Assembly: GCA_016714085.1 (NCBI GenBank)
Contig: JADJNW010000003.1
Coordinates: 186,001 to 250,000, forward strand
Direction of reading: 5' to 3'
DNA length: 64,000 nucleotides
From: Saprospiraceae bacterium
Lineage (GTDB): Bacteria > Bacteroidota > Bacteroidia > Chitinophagales > Saprospiraceae
The translations under genes and the position numbers were made by a program. Positions 29,778-39,823 of this stretch are shown one piece after another; within the stretch, counting starts at the first letter, position 1, and the number at the start of each line of letters is the position of its first letter. The notes beneath the pieces were generated by a model that was not told where the DNA came from, searched no databases, and saw only the letters and a list, made by a program, of their open reading frames with translations.

Positions 29778-32700
29778 CATTATTGAGTTTATCAAAGAGC
29801 TTTTTGCAAATATTTTTGGTATGGCAAAGAAAAAATCGTCCAAATCAACTCCTAAAAAGGAGAGCAAACCTGCTAACATTGTGAACAAACCCCAGCAAAA
29901 ACGGTCGTTCTACGCCTTAATGGTCGCCATTGATCGCTATGCAGCGCCTGTGCCGGCCTTGCGCGGCTGTGTCAATGACCGTGATGCTTTGAAAGACTAT
30001 CTGGAACGACAATTTGCGGATGCTAAAGATATTGATCTCAAGATCAAAACCCTTACCGACAGTGAAGCCACAAAGAAAGGCATTGTAGAAGCTTTCAGTC
30101 ATTTTGATAAAGCTCAGAAGGATGATGTTTGCTTATTTTATTACAGTGGTCACGGTTCGCAATCGCCCGCGCCTAAAGAGTTTTGGCACCTTGATCCTGA
30201 CGGAATGAACGAATCTTTGGTGTGCTATGATAGCCGAAGCGGCGCTAAAGACCTGATGGACAAAGAGTTATCTTATCTTATTTGGAAAGCCACTAATGGA
30301 AGAGATGTCCATTTTGTCAGCATTTTTGACTGTTGCAATTCTGGTACGATCACGCGTAATTCTACAATGACCGCTCGTCAAACAGCGGCAGCGCCCTACC
30401 CTACTCGTTTTCAAGAGTATGTCGGGCATGAAAATTATAAAATCACTCAACAGAGCGGTTTGAATCTCGCCAGCCCCCCGCGTGGGCGCTATGTTCAGTT
30501 TTCTGCTTGCAAAGAACAAGAAACGGCCAAGGAAATGCAGATCAATGGCCAAACCAGAGGTCTTTTTACTTATAATTTGGTGGCAGTGCTGGAACAAAGC
30601 GGCGGCAACCTGACTTACAATGAATTACAACAAATCCTGCAACTCCGCGTGGGTAATGCCGTGCGCGATCAATTGCCACAGTTAATTTCAACAGAATCCA
30701 ACGACAAGAACCAGCGCTTTTTAGGTGGCGTGATGCCTCCGGCCGACCCATCTTACTTGATTCAATTTAACAAAGGGATTTGGACGATGAATGCTGGTTT
30801 GGTGCAAGGCATTCCGGCACAAGGCGGCACGGTAGGATTAGAAGACGGTAGTAAGGTGAAGCTTGCAAAAGTAAACGCAAACAATTCCGAGGTGGACGGG
30901 ATGGGCAATCGCGACACCAATAAAACCTTCAAAGCCTATGCTAAAGGTCTGCCTTTCAAACAAATAAAAATTACTTTTGCTCCTAATACGAGTACCGACG
31001 GTGCGCGCGTTTTGAGTAAAACCTTCAAAAAATATCCTTCCACTGCTTTCGATATTGTCAACGACACGAAAGAAGCCCAGTACTGGATACGCTGCGTGGA
31101 TAATAGCTTTCAGCTCACATTGCCAGATGACGAACGCCCTTTATTCCGCAGGGTGAAAGATTATAGTGAACCAAGCGCTATTGTATTTATTAGTCATACC
31201 GAAAGGGTTGCCAAATGGCGCAATTTGCTGGAATTGTCTAATCCTAAAACCAGCATTAAAGATAGCGAAGTTGAAATTCAACTTTATCGAATCAGCGATC
31301 CCGGCAATTACGAAGATAATTCTCCATCTGAACTCGTGGATTGGCGCGATAGCAATGTATATCGCTATGAACTGAAAAGCGGCGAATGGCAACAGCCTGC
31401 CCTACGTTTGAGAGTGCGTAACAAAAGCAATCGCACGTTGTATTTTAGCACTTTGAACTTGATGGATAATTTTGCGATTGACAATCGGTTTATGCCATAT
31501 CAAGAGCTTGCTTCTGGGACTGAAGCGTGGTTATTAGATGTTTTTCAGGGAAATACATATCAAACTATTCCATTATCAATTGATGACAGCTATCATTCTT
31601 GGGGCATTACTGAAGCGAAAGAATATTTCAAAATTATTATCAGTACCGATCAATTTTTAAAAACCGAAAATTATAATCAAGAAGGACTCGAACTTGATAT
31701 AAATCCTGAAGAACTAAGCGCCAAACGCGCCGGAAGAACGTCGAGTGGGAAACCTGAAGAGCCGGATTGGACGACCCGGGAAATCGAGATGATCGTAGTG
31801 CGTCCATTGGAAGCAAAAACGGTAGAAGACGGCCGCACGGTTGAATTGATGGAAAGCATGAAGGTCACGGCACCGCGTGGCATGTCGGCATCCATTACTT
31901 TGACAACTGTCACCGAAGCAGAAAGAGCGCTCTCAAAATCAGAGACTTTCCCAGAATTGACCTTCTCACCGGCAGCAAGCCGAGGGGGGGCGAATGCTGC
32001 ACAGCCTTTTGAATTCACATCTGGCAATCACAATTCTCCGGGATTGAGTGTGCTGGAATTATCCAATATTCAAGGCAAAGACAGTATTAATGCCGATAAT
32101 CCTTTGGCTGTCAATATTCAACGAAGCATAGCGGCAGATGAAATGATCATCCCGATGGGCTACGACCCCGAAACGAAAATGTATTTTCCATTGGGATTCT
32201 CGCTGGAGTCAGGCGAAATCATGATTCAAAGCCTGCCCGACGAATCGCCTGTAAAAACGCGTAGTCTATTTGGTTCGGTAAAGATTTTCTTCCAAAAGAT
32301 CGTTTTAAGTCACTTGGGCTTTGAATATAAGCATCCTCAATTGGCAAAAGTAGAGTTTGAAACCGAAGGCGAAGAATTTTCCTATCAAACAGATTTAAAA
32401 AAGATTAAAGCAGAAGTTGCTCAAAAACAGAATATTGTAATTTTTATCCACGGTATTATCGGAGATACAACCGAAATGCCTAAAATACTGCGCCGGATTG
32501 GCGAATATAATGGTGCGCCGTTCCAAAATCCTTATGATTTGGTGCTGGCTTTCGATTATGAAAATCTGAATACCCGAATCGAACAAACTGCCAAAGACCT
32601 CAAGCAGCGCCTGGAATCAATAGGTTTGGATGCCGGGCATAGCAAAAAACTCACCATCATTGCTCACTCCATGGGTGGACTGGTATCGCGTTGGTTCATT

Positions 32701-33267
32701 GAAAAAGAAGGCGGTAATCAGATCGTTACGCGACTTGTGCAAGTAGGTACACCCAACGGTGGTTCGCCCTGGTCAGATGTCTATCAACTTTCTAGCGCTT
32801 TGCTTACGAATGCGGTCAACGGGGCAGCATTTTTGCAGCCGTATCTGTTTAGCTTGAATTTGCTGGGAAAATTTGCTGGGAAAATATTCATCACACTTCA
32901 ACAAATGGATCCTGGTGACTCTGAGTTTTTGAAAGAACTCAATAATGGCGCCGATCCTGGCTTATCCTATACAATTGTAGCAGGCAACACTCAATTGATT
33001 CCTGCGATTATCGTGGAAGCCCAAAAAAGTTTGCTCAAGCGCGTGATGGCGCGATTCAAGGGCAGTTCAACCTACAAAGCCCTGGATTCTTTCTTGTTCA
33101 AAGAACCGAACGACATAGCCGTAGCGGTGAAAAGTATTTACCACATTCCTGGTTCGGAGAAATGGCAAAAACCGCCCCTTCGACTCGATGTGGGTTGCGA
33201 TCACCTGAGCTATTTTGGGCATCCTGATGGTTTGCAGACACTGGCAAAAGTAGTGTTGGAAGAGTAG
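29770..33267 (+). CDS. Metacaspase-like protease fused to an alpha/beta-hydrolase (lipase-like)
   Basis: A 1165-residue protein counted from the ATG at 29770 (an ATG six codons earlier is possible). The N-terminal caspase fold (~35-320) has YALMVAIDRYAAPVPALRGC, the catalytic His128 in YYSGHGSQSP and Cys189 in FDCCNSG. The middle (~320-870) has beta-rich domains without recognised family. The C-terminal alpha/beta hydrolase has the oxyanion-side IFIHGIIGD, nucleophile Ser967 in AHSMGG, VGTPNGGSPW and a candidate catalytic His1145 in DHLSYFG; this resembles PGAP1/LipA-like esterases. There is an N-terminal short hydrophobic helix but no clear signal peptide. It is translationally coupled to the wall-binding protein and closes the CIS region, making it a candidate effector or a host cell-death protein. 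Both catalytic sets look intact. Confidence 0.85.
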   Translation: MNNIIEFIKELFANIFGMAKKKSSKSTPKKESKPANIVNKPQQKRSFYALMVAIDRYAAPVPALRGCVNDRDALKDYLERQFADAKDIDLKIKTLTDSEATKKGIVEAFSHFDKAQKDDVCLFYYSGHGSQSPAPKEFWHLDPDGMNESLVCYDSRSGAKDLMDKELSYLIWKATNGRDVHFVSIFDCCNSGTITRNSTMTARQTAAAPYPTRFQEYVGHENYKITQQSGLNLASPPRGRYVQFSACKEQETAKEMQINGQTRGLFTYNLVAVLEQSGGNLTYNELQQILQLRVGNAVRDQLPQLISTESNDKNQRFLGGVMPPADPSYLIQFNKGIWTMNAGLVQGIPAQGGTVGLEDGSKVKLAKVNANNSEVDGMGNRDTNKTFKAYAKGLPFKQIKITFAPNTSTDGARVLSKTFKKYPSTAFDIVNDTKEAQYWIRCVDNSFQLTLPDDERPLFRRVKDYSEPSAIVFISHTERVAKWRNLLELSNPKTSIKDSEVEIQLYRISDPGNYEDNSPSELVDWRDSNVYRYELKSGEWQQPALRLRVRNKSNRTLYFSTLNLMDNFAIDNRFMPYQELASGTEAWLLDVFQGNTYQTIPLSIDDSYHSWGITEAKEYFKIIISTDQFLKTENYNQEGLELDINPEELSAKRAGRTSSGKPEEPDWTTREIEMIVVRPLEAKTVEDGRTVELMESMKVTAPRGMSASITLTTVTEAERALSKSETFPELTFSPAASRGGANAAQPFEFTSGNHNSPGLSVLELSNIQGKDSINADNPLAVNIQRSIAADEMIIPMGYDPETKMYFPLGFSLESGEIMIQSLPDESPVKTRSLFGSVKIFFQKIVLSHLGFEYKHPQLAKVEFETEGEEFSYQTDLKKIKAEVAQKQNIVIFIHGIIGDTTEMPKILRRIGEYNGAPFQNPYDLVLAFDYENLNTRIEQTAKDLKQRLESIGLDAGHSKKLTIIAHSMGGLVSRWFIEKEGGNQIVTRLVQVGTPNGGSPWSDVYQLSSALLTNAVNGAAFLQPYLFSLNLLGKFAGKIFITLQQMDPGDSEFLKELNNGADPGLSYTIVAGNTQLIPAIIVEAQKSLLKRVMARFKGSSTYKALDSFLFKEPNDIAVAVKSIYHIPGSEKWQKPPLRLDVGCDHLSYFGHPDGLQTLAKVVLEE

Positions 33268-33325
33268 TAAAGAACTTATATCAAAACCTGTTTTTTATTA
33301 TTTACCCAAGGATAACGTTGGTTCA

Positions 33326-33356
33326 TTGGGGAAACCATGTTCATTTTTGTAATTTG
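33326..33356 (+). promoter_or_regulatory. Candidate Bacteroidota-type promoter
   Basis: TTGG at 33326-33329 and TAATTTG at 33350-33356, about 20 bases apart, resemble the -33 / -7 elements, with the -7 box one base shorter than TAnnTTTG. The ATG of the phosphatase-like gene is 17 bases after. It marks the end of the CIS region and the start of an unrelated unit. Confidence 0.35.
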
Positions 33357-33373
33357 CAGGCAAATTGAACGTC

Positions 33374-34798
33374 ATGAGATATATCATTGGGATCTTTCTA
33401 ATGCTGATTATTCGCAACAGCTCTTTTACTCAATCTCCTGCACCTATTATTGACTATTATCCGCCTTCTCAAGTACCGGATCGCGTTATTCTGACTTATG
33501 TTGGCGACCCTGCCACTTCTATTGGCATTACCTGGCGCACGGCGGTGAGCGTTCCGCTTGGTTTTGCGCAAATTAAAGTAGCCGACGCAACGCCTAATTT
33601 TGAGAAAGCAGGAACAATTGCTGCGAAAACCGAACTCTTGGTTTCTGATTTAAATGCAGCACATTATCATTCTGTAATATTTACAGGATTGAAACCCAAT
33701 ACCTTATACGCTTATCGTGTCGGAGATAAAACGTTATGGAGCGAATGGGCGCATTTCAGAACGGCTTCAGCAGAAGAAGCGCCATTTTCATTTATTTACT
33801 TTGGCGATGCGCAAAATGATTTAAAATCAAAATGGTCAAGAACAATTCGACAAGCCTACAGCCATATGCCGCAGGCAGATTTCATGCTGCACGCCGGTGA
33901 TTTAATTAATATTCCACAAAGGGATCATGAATGGGGAGAATGGTTTTATGCAGGAGGTTGGATCAACCAAATGATGCCGAGTGTAATGACGCCCGGCAAC
34001 CACGAGTACCAGGCCACAAGCCCCACGGAGCGTGTGTTGTCGCGCCATTGGCGACCAAGTTTTACCTTGCCGGAAAATGGCCCGCAGGGATTGGAAGAAA
34101 CCGTTTTTTACTTCGATCATCAAGGAACGCGCGTGATTTCTCTGAATTCTCAAGCGTTTTTGCTTAATCCCGAAGACAGCGCCAAGCAAGTGATCTGGCT
34201 TGAAAAAATCCTCGCCGAAAATCCGAATAAATGGACGGTCGTTACGATGCATCACCCAATTTATTCACCTGCTTTTGAGCGCGACAATCCCAATTTACGT
34301 AATGGATTAAAACCATTATTCGATAAATATAATGTTGATATCATATTACAAGGGCATGATCATACGTATGCACGAGGTGGCAATAATCTTCCCTCCGGTG
34401 CTAAAGTACTCGATTCTACAGGCCCCGTGTACGTTGTATCGGTGAGCGGGCCTAAGATGTATCCTTCAGGTCTGACATCATGGATTGATCGGGCTGCAAT
34501 GGAAACGCAATTATATCAATTGATTCATATTAATAATGATTCGCTTACTTATGAAGCATTTACAACTATTGGAGAATTATATGATAAATTTCAAATCATA
34601 AAAAATGAAGCGGGTGATAAAAAATTTATTGATATGACGCCGGAGAATGTACCCGAATTAATTTCTGATAAGCTCGCAAAAAGTATGTCGGAAGAAGATT
34701 GGAAGGTATGGGAAAAGCAATTTGAAGCTTATAAAGCGCGAAAAGGAATAAATCAAGATTCAGAGGAAAAAGATAAAAAAGGTGACCGCAGGAATTAA
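33374..34798 (+). CDS. Secreted purple acid phosphatase-like metallophosphoesterase
   Basis: A 474-residue exported protein from the ATG at 33374 (a TTG nine bases earlier is less likely). It has a signal peptide (MRYIIGIFLMLIIRNSSFTQ), an N-terminal fibronectin-III-like domain (PDRVILTYVGDPATSIGITW, LKPNTLYAYRVGD) and a calcineurin-type metal centre: FIYFGDAQND, AGDLIN, TPGNHEY, TMHHPIYS and GHDHTYAR. These are the five motif blocks of purple acid phosphatases. The tail is charged (EKDKKGDRRN). It probably releases phosphate in the periplasm or outside the cell; the substrate is unknown. It ends 16 bases before the aldo/keto reductase gene. Confidence 0.9.
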   Translation: MRYIIGIFLMLIIRNSSFTQSPAPIIDYYPPSQVPDRVILTYVGDPATSIGITWRTAVSVPLGFAQIKVADATPNFEKAGTIAAKTELLVSDLNAAHYHSVIFTGLKPNTLYAYRVGDKTLWSEWAHFRTASAEEAPFSFIYFGDAQNDLKSKWSRTIRQAYSHMPQADFMLHAGDLINIPQRDHEWGEWFYAGGWINQMMPSVMTPGNHEYQATSPTERVLSRHWRPSFTLPENGPQGLEETVFYFDHQGTRVISLNSQAFLLNPEDSAKQVIWLEKILAENPNKWTVVTMHHPIYSPAFERDNPNLRNGLKPLFDKYNVDIILQGHDHTYARGGNNLPSGAKVLDSTGPVYVVSVSGPKMYPSGLTSWIDRAAMETQLYQLIHINNDSLTYEAFTTIGELYDKFQIIKNEAGDKKFIDMTPENVPELISDKLAKSMSEEDWKVWEKQFEAYKARKGINQDSEEKDKKGDRRN

Positions 34799-34814
34799 AA
34801 AATATTATAATAAT

Positions 34815-35798
34815 ATGAATCATAGAACGCTTGGAAAAACAAGCTTTGAAATCTCAGAAATCAGCTTAGGCACCTGGCAGGTGGGCGGGAAATGGGGCGA
34901 TCCATTTGATCATAATAATGCCGATAAAATTTTAAATACAGCGATTGATAATGGAATTAATTTTATAGATACAGCGGATGTGTATGGCGATGGTGAAAGT
35001 GAGAAAGCCGTTGGACGCTTGATTCGTAATCGTTCTGAGCGAATTTACATCGCAACTAAATGTGGCCGACGTTTGAAACCACATATAAATGAATCTTATA
35101 CACCTCAAGCGCTGCGCGGCTTTGTGGAGGATAGCTTGCGCAATATGAATTTGGAAAAAATTGATTTGATACAATTACATTGCCCCCCGACCGAAGTTTA
35201 TTATCGCCCCGAAATTTTTGAAGAATTTGATAAATTAATTACAGAAGGTAAAATTTTAAAGCTCGGCGTCAGCGTTGAAAAAGTGGAAGAAGCTTTAAAA
35301 GCAATCGAATATCCGAACGTAGATACCGTGCAAATTATTTTTAATATGTTCAGGCAGCGCCCAAGTGCATTGTTTTTTGAACAAGCGAAAAAGAAAAATG
35401 TCGGTGTGATCGTCAGAGTGCCTTTGGCCAGTGGCTTGCTGACGGGCAAATTTAATAAACAAACTACTTTTTCTAAAGATGATCACCGTAATTTTAATCG
35501 CCAAGGCGCTTCTTTTGATAAAGGAGAAACTTTTTCAGGTGTTGATTATGATACTGGTATTGAAACGGTTACATTATTAGAACAAGCATTTCCGAATATT
35601 CCACTCTCTTATTTAGCCTTGCGTTGGATATTAATGTTTCATGAAATCAGTTGCATTATTCCCGGTGCTTCCAAGCCGGAGCAAGTCATTTCGAACATTC
35701 AAGCGAGTCATTTGCCATCACTCACAGAAGAAGATATGAACAAAATTAAAGATATTTATGAACATCATATAAAATCATTTGTACATCATATTTGGTAA
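34815..35798 (+). CDS. Aldo/keto reductase
   Basis: A 327-residue NAD(P)H-dependent oxidoreductase of the aldo/keto reductase fold: LGKTSFEISEISLGTWQVGG, the catalytic stretch FIDTADVYGDGESE (Asp and Tyr), IATKCGRR (Lys), LIQLHCPP (His) and the cofactor-binding IIPGASKPEQV near the C-terminus. The ATG at 34815 is chosen; a GTG 33 bases upstream lies inside the previous gene. It is cytoplasmic and its substrate cannot be told. It is followed by a 190-base AT-rich gap without a gene. Confidence 0.92.
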   Translation: MNHRTLGKTSFEISEISLGTWQVGGKWGDPFDHNNADKILNTAIDNGINFIDTADVYGDGESEKAVGRLIRNRSERIYIATKCGRRLKPHINESYTPQALRGFVEDSLRNMNLEKIDLIQLHCPPTEVYYRPEIFEEFDKLITEGKILKLGVSVEKVEEALKAIEYPNVDTVQIIFNMFRQRPSALFFEQAKKKNVGVIVRVPLASGLLTGKFNKQTTFSKDDHRNFNRQGASFDKGETFSGVDYDTGIETVTLLEQAFPNIPLSYLALRWILMFHEISCIIPGASKPEQVISNIQASHLPSLTEEDMNKIKDIYEHHIKSFVHHIW

Positions 35799-35990
35799 AT
35801 AAAGCATTGGCATGCTTACCTTTAAATAAATTACTCGATTTATTTAGTTCTTATTATTTCAAGTAGCACACTTGATTCAAAAATAATTTTCCTACACAAA
35901 ATCATACTAATGGGTGATGCCTTAAAGCTCAGAGTAGCATAATTTCCCACCAGAATTTGCTATATTTATATTCCACCAAAATTATTGGCG

Positions 35991-37919
35991 ATGAAAGCTC
36001 GAATTATCTTTTTTTGCCTTCTTTGCATAAACATCTGTATATCAAAGATTTGCAGGTGTCAAACAACAACCAAAGATAGCTTATTAAAATTCATTTCTTC
36101 CCAAAATGACACCCTCCGAATCAATGCATATAATGATTTATCAAGACTTTATATCCCAGACTCCTTGGATTTGGCAAATGAATATGCAGATCAAGCCTTA
36201 GAAGAAGCAGAGAAATTTCGTTATACAAAAGGAATTATTTATGCTTATAAAAATAAAGGCTTGGCAGCAGATTATAAAGGCGAGCTTGAAAAAGCAATCC
36301 GTTATTATGATAAAGGTATTGCAATAACTAAAGGAGAAACTAAATGGAAACAACAGCGTATTGATTTTTTTGTAAATAAAGGTGTAGCGTATTATTATGT
36401 AGGCAATATGGGGAAAGCCTTAGAAAATTATATTGAAGCCGAAAAACTTTATACAAATGAAGGAAGTGATCCTTCTTACGGGAAGTTATTAAATAATTTG
36501 GCGGCAGTTTATCGAAATTTAAAAAAATATGATGATGCCGTCCGTATTTATCAAAAATCATTATCGGTTAAAAAAAATAATAAAGATAGCATTGGCATGG
36601 CGAACACGCTTAATAATATTGGGCTTGTGTACGCGCATTTAGAAGATCACCCAAAAACGGTGGAATATTTAGAAACGGCAAAAGCAATATATGAGTCCCT
36701 ACAAGAATGGGGAGAAGCTCAAAGCGTCAATATTTCCTTGGGTGTAGCGCTGAATGAACTCGGCCGACAAACAGAAGCGAAGGACTTACTTTTGGAAGCT
36801 TTAAACGCTGAACAGCTAAATATTTCTATTCATGATATGATACAAGCTAAATTATTATTAGCAAAAATTTATTATTTAGAAGGTAATTATTTAAAAGCGA
36901 ATAAACTAATTCAAGAAATAGAGCCAATAATTATTAAAACAAATTTTACAAAAGCAAAAACTACTTTTTATGAAATAAAAGCTTACACATTGCATAGTTT
37001 AAATCAACAACCACAAGCTTATACCGCTCTATTAGAACATAAATTATATTTAGACACCTTGATATCAGAAGATCGATTAAAGTTTGAAAAAGATATGGAA
37101 ACCAAATATCTCACCCGCGAAAAAGAGAATCAAATTCAAATACAGGAATTACAAATCTTAAAAAACAATAGAGAACGCCTGGTGTACATCTTTGCGCTCA
37201 TTGGTCTCGGCGTTATTCTTGGGCTTGCGTATCGGCTGTCGCGTGTGCGTAAAAAAGCAAATAATTTATTAAGTGAAAAAAATATTCAAATTCAAAAAGC
37301 ATTAGAAGAAAAAGAAATATTACTAAAAGAAATACATCATCGTGTAAAAAATAATCTACAAATTATTTCATCCTTATTAAGCTTACAATCGCGTCAGATC
37401 GAGGATCCAAAGGCCTTAGAAGCGATTCAGGAAGGTAGAAACCGCGTAAATTCCATGGCATTGATTCATAAAAATTTATATCAGGATGAAGACCTGGTTG
37501 GCGTAGATGCAGCAGATTATATCGACAAACTGACCGAAAGCTTGATTACAAATTATAATATTAATCCTAATAATATTGCTGTTAAAAAAGATATTGATCC
37601 TTTAAAATTAGATGTGGACACAATCATACCTTTAGGACTGATTCTCAATGAGTTGATAAGTAATTCTTTAAAATACGCTTTTACAAATAATCAACAAGGA
37701 GAACTAAATATGGCATTAAAAAGAGAGTCCAAAGGGTTAAGATTAAGCATTTCTGATAATGGGCAGGGATTACCTCCTAATTTTGATATTGAAAACTTAA
37801 AAAGCCTTGGATTCCGCCTGGTGAAAGCCTTTACACAAAAACTGGAAGGCGTACTGAGTGTGCGATCTGATCATGGCAAGAACGTTGAAATATTAATACC
37901 AAATTATAAAGCAGTATAA
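35991..37919 (+). CDS. TPR-containing membrane histidine kinase (HisKA_2 type)
   Basis: A 642-residue sensor kinase. A signal peptide (MKARIIFFCLLCINICISK) is followed by periplasmic TPR repeats (~45-350; for example ALENYIEAEKLYTNEG, AVRIYQKSLSVKKNN), a transmembrane helix (VYIFALIGLGVILGLAYRLS, ~400), a short coiled coil, the phosphoacceptor block EIHHRVKNNLQIISSLLSL with His449, and an HATPase domain (LILNELISNSLKYAF, ISDNGQGLP, FRLVKAFTQKLEG). The architecture is common in Bacteroidota. It overlaps its response regulator by one base (TAATG), so the two form a coupled two-component pair. Confidence 0.93.
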   Translation: MKARIIFFCLLCINICISKICRCQTTTKDSLLKFISSQNDTLRINAYNDLSRLYIPDSLDLANEYADQALEEAEKFRYTKGIIYAYKNKGLAADYKGELEKAIRYYDKGIAITKGETKWKQQRIDFFVNKGVAYYYVGNMGKALENYIEAEKLYTNEGSDPSYGKLLNNLAAVYRNLKKYDDAVRIYQKSLSVKKNNKDSIGMANTLNNIGLVYAHLEDHPKTVEYLETAKAIYESLQEWGEAQSVNISLGVALNELGRQTEAKDLLLEALNAEQLNISIHDMIQAKLLLAKIYYLEGNYLKANKLIQEIEPIIIKTNFTKAKTTFYEIKAYTLHSLNQQPQAYTALLEHKLYLDTLISEDRLKFEKDMETKYLTREKENQIQIQELQILKNNRERLVYIFALIGLGVILGLAYRLSRVRKKANNLLSEKNIQIQKALEEKEILLKEIHHRVKNNLQIISSLLSLQSRQIEDPKALEAIQEGRNRVNSMALIHKNLYQDEDLVGVDAADYIDKLTESLITNYNINPNNIAVKKDIDPLKLDVDTIIPLGLILNELISNSLKYAFTNNQQGELNMALKRESKGLRLSISDNGQGLPPNFDIENLKSLGFRLVKAFTQKLEGVLSVRSDHGKNVEILIPNYKAV

Positions 37920-38533
37920 TGGCAACGATAAGAATATTAATTGTAGAAGACGAACCTTTAATTGCGGAGGATATCCGTGAATATTTGAGTAATATTGACT
38001 ATTCTGTATGCGCGATTGCGCATAATAAAGGGCAGGCCCTGCGAGCGTTAGAGCAGGAAGCGCTTGATATGATACTATTGGATATTAATCTGGGTGGTAA
38101 TATGGATGGGTTGGAAATTGCTAATATTATTAACGACCAATATCATATTCCATTTATTTTTCTTACATCCTATTCTCATAAATCTATTATAGAGCAAGCA
38201 AAACTGAGTCGTCCGATGGGTTATATTCTTAAACCATTTAATGAAAAAGATTTATATTCCAGTATCGAAATTGCATTATATAATTTCTCTCAAGGTGCTC
38301 GTCCGCGTCATTTTAATCTGGAACATATTAATCAACGAATTTACAATCCTTTGACCGAGAAGGAGTTTGAAGTTTTGAAAGCAGTTTATGAAGGTTGTAC
38401 CAACAAACAAATGGCAGAAAAACATTTTGTAAGTGTTAATACGATCAAAACCCATCTGCAAAATCTTTACGACAAACTGGGGGTGCGTTCTCGGTCAGAG
38501 GCCATTGTAAAGTTAAGGGAATTATTATCCTGA
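37919..38533 (+). CDS. Response regulator with LuxR-type DNA-binding domain
   Basis: A 204-residue partner of the preceding kinase. The receiver domain has the acidic pair in VEDEP, phosphoacceptor Asp55 in ILLDINLGG, Thr in FLTSY and Lys in ILKPF, all canonical, unlike the divergent regulator at position 9. The C-terminal domain is LuxR-type (LTEKEFEVLKAVYEGCTNKQ, then VSVNTIKTHLQNLYDKLGV). The gene starts on the last base of the kinase stop codon. It converges with the next gene, 20 bases away. Confidence 0.93.
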   Translation: MATIRILIVEDEPLIAEDIREYLSNIDYSVCAIAHNKGQALRALEQEALDMILLDINLGGNMDGLEIANIINDQYHIPFIFLTSYSHKSIIEQAKLSRPMGYILKPFNEKDLYSSIEIALYNFSQGARPRHFNLEHINQRIYNPLTEKEFEVLKAVYEGCTNKQMAEKHFVSVNTIKTHLQNLYDKLGVRSRSEAIVKLRELLS

Positions 38534-38553
38534 TATAATATTTCAAAAAATGT

Positions 38554-39714
38554 TTATTTCATTAGGCAGACAACGTTCGCCACGGGTATCAAACGACTCA
38601 TTTTCAATTCATTAGTAAACTGCGTACGAAGCGCAAAATTCAGTAATATATTGCGACTCAATTTGAAATCGCCGCCATAAGCTATATTGTATTGCGTTTT
38701 GCTGCCTGTATTATTAAAATTAAGCCAGCCGGAGCCCAGGTCTTCGACATATTTATCAGCAAAATATTCTTCTTCCGCAAAAGCAGCGTCTTGCGTAATA
38801 TCAAAATAATTCCCCAGATTTTCATAAGCAAATTCCATAAAAAAATTGAATTTCGGACTCCCATGTCGATAGCTGATTCCAAAAAGTTTATTAGAACTAT
38901 CGATCACTTTGGTGTATCTAAAAATTCCTGATAATAGACCATTTTTCCCCATTTTTAAGCAGCCGTTCAACCAGATTGCCATGCCCGCTTTCTTCACTTT
39001 TAAACTATCCAGCCCCGCATTATCATAAGTATAAACAGATCCAAACGCAATATCCAGCATCGTTCTATTCCAGTTTTCAGTTTGATATTCTTCAATAATA
39101 GTGCGGTATTTATCTTGAATTTCCGTTGATATATTTTGTTTTTTCCATATTAAAGCCTCCAGTTCCGATTTTAATTCATTTTTTACATCAGGATCGGTTG
39201 CTATATCTCTATTTACCATAACAGAATCGATTTCCCGCTGAACCATTATAAGCGCCACATCATGTTCTGCTATTAAATCATTTAATAAGTTTTTATCAAT
39301 AATCGGATCATTTTTTGAAAAAAGATTTAATTTAAGTGAATAAGCAGCGTGATTGATCCCATCTATTTTAGCCGTACCAAAAGAAAGGCTCGTAGTAGAT
39401 AATTTCTTCGCAATGATACTCGCATTCGCATAATCTGCAAATGATTTTTTCTTATAATATAAATGCCATAAAGGTTGCGCTTCCAAGGCCAGATCGGGTG
39501 CCAACGTATAATTTTTCACACGCCAATCCACTTTAAAACTCTTTAAATCAGAAGGTCGAAGCACGATTTCAGGGTTCACACCTAGTAGAGCAAAGGCAGG
39601 CGCTGAAGGGATCGACATTTCGGTATTTTTTAATTCTTGATACACTTCATCCTGAGCAATAGCAATTTGTAAAATGTATAATAATAAAACAGGAATTATT
39701 AAAAACCTTTTCAT
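38554..39714 (-). CDS. Exported protein of unknown function
   Basis: A 386-residue protein with a clear signal peptide (MKRFLIIPVLLLYILQIAIAQ). The mature part contains long helical segments around residues 150-215 and many short alternating strands towards the end (INGLLSGIF-type segments, FNFFMEFAYENLG, NILLNFALRTQF), which would suit a small outer-membrane barrel. I do not recognise the family. It is transcribed against the response regulator and diverges from the next gene; on its upstream side the minus strand reads TACATTTG at 39760-39753, a possible -7 element. Confidence 0.6.
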   Translation of the reverse strand: MKRFLIIPVLLLYILQIAIAQDEVYQELKNTEMSIPSAPAFALLGVNPEIVLRPSDLKSFKVDWRVKNYTLAPDLALEAQPLWHLYYKKKSFADYANASIIAKKLSTTSLSFGTAKIDGINHAAYSLKLNLFSKNDPIIDKNLLNDLIAEHDVALIMVQREIDSVMVNRDIATDPDVKNELKSELEALIWKKQNISTEIQDKYRTIIEEYQTENWNRTMLDIAFGSVYTYDNAGLDSLKVKKAGMAIWLNGCLKMGKNGLLSGIFRYTKVIDSSNKLFGISYRHGSPKFNFFMEFAYENLGNYFDITQDAAFAEEEYFADKYVEDLGSGWLNFNNTGSKTQYNIAYGGDFKLSRNILLNFALRTQFTNELKMSRLIPVANVVCLMK

Positions 39715-39823
39715 GATCGTGAAATTTTGTGGATTAAAAATGATTAGCTACACAAATGTAGTGGTGCATAAAAAGTGATGTTTCATACTTGTCTATTATT
39801 TCATCAACTAAATAAATATTTTT

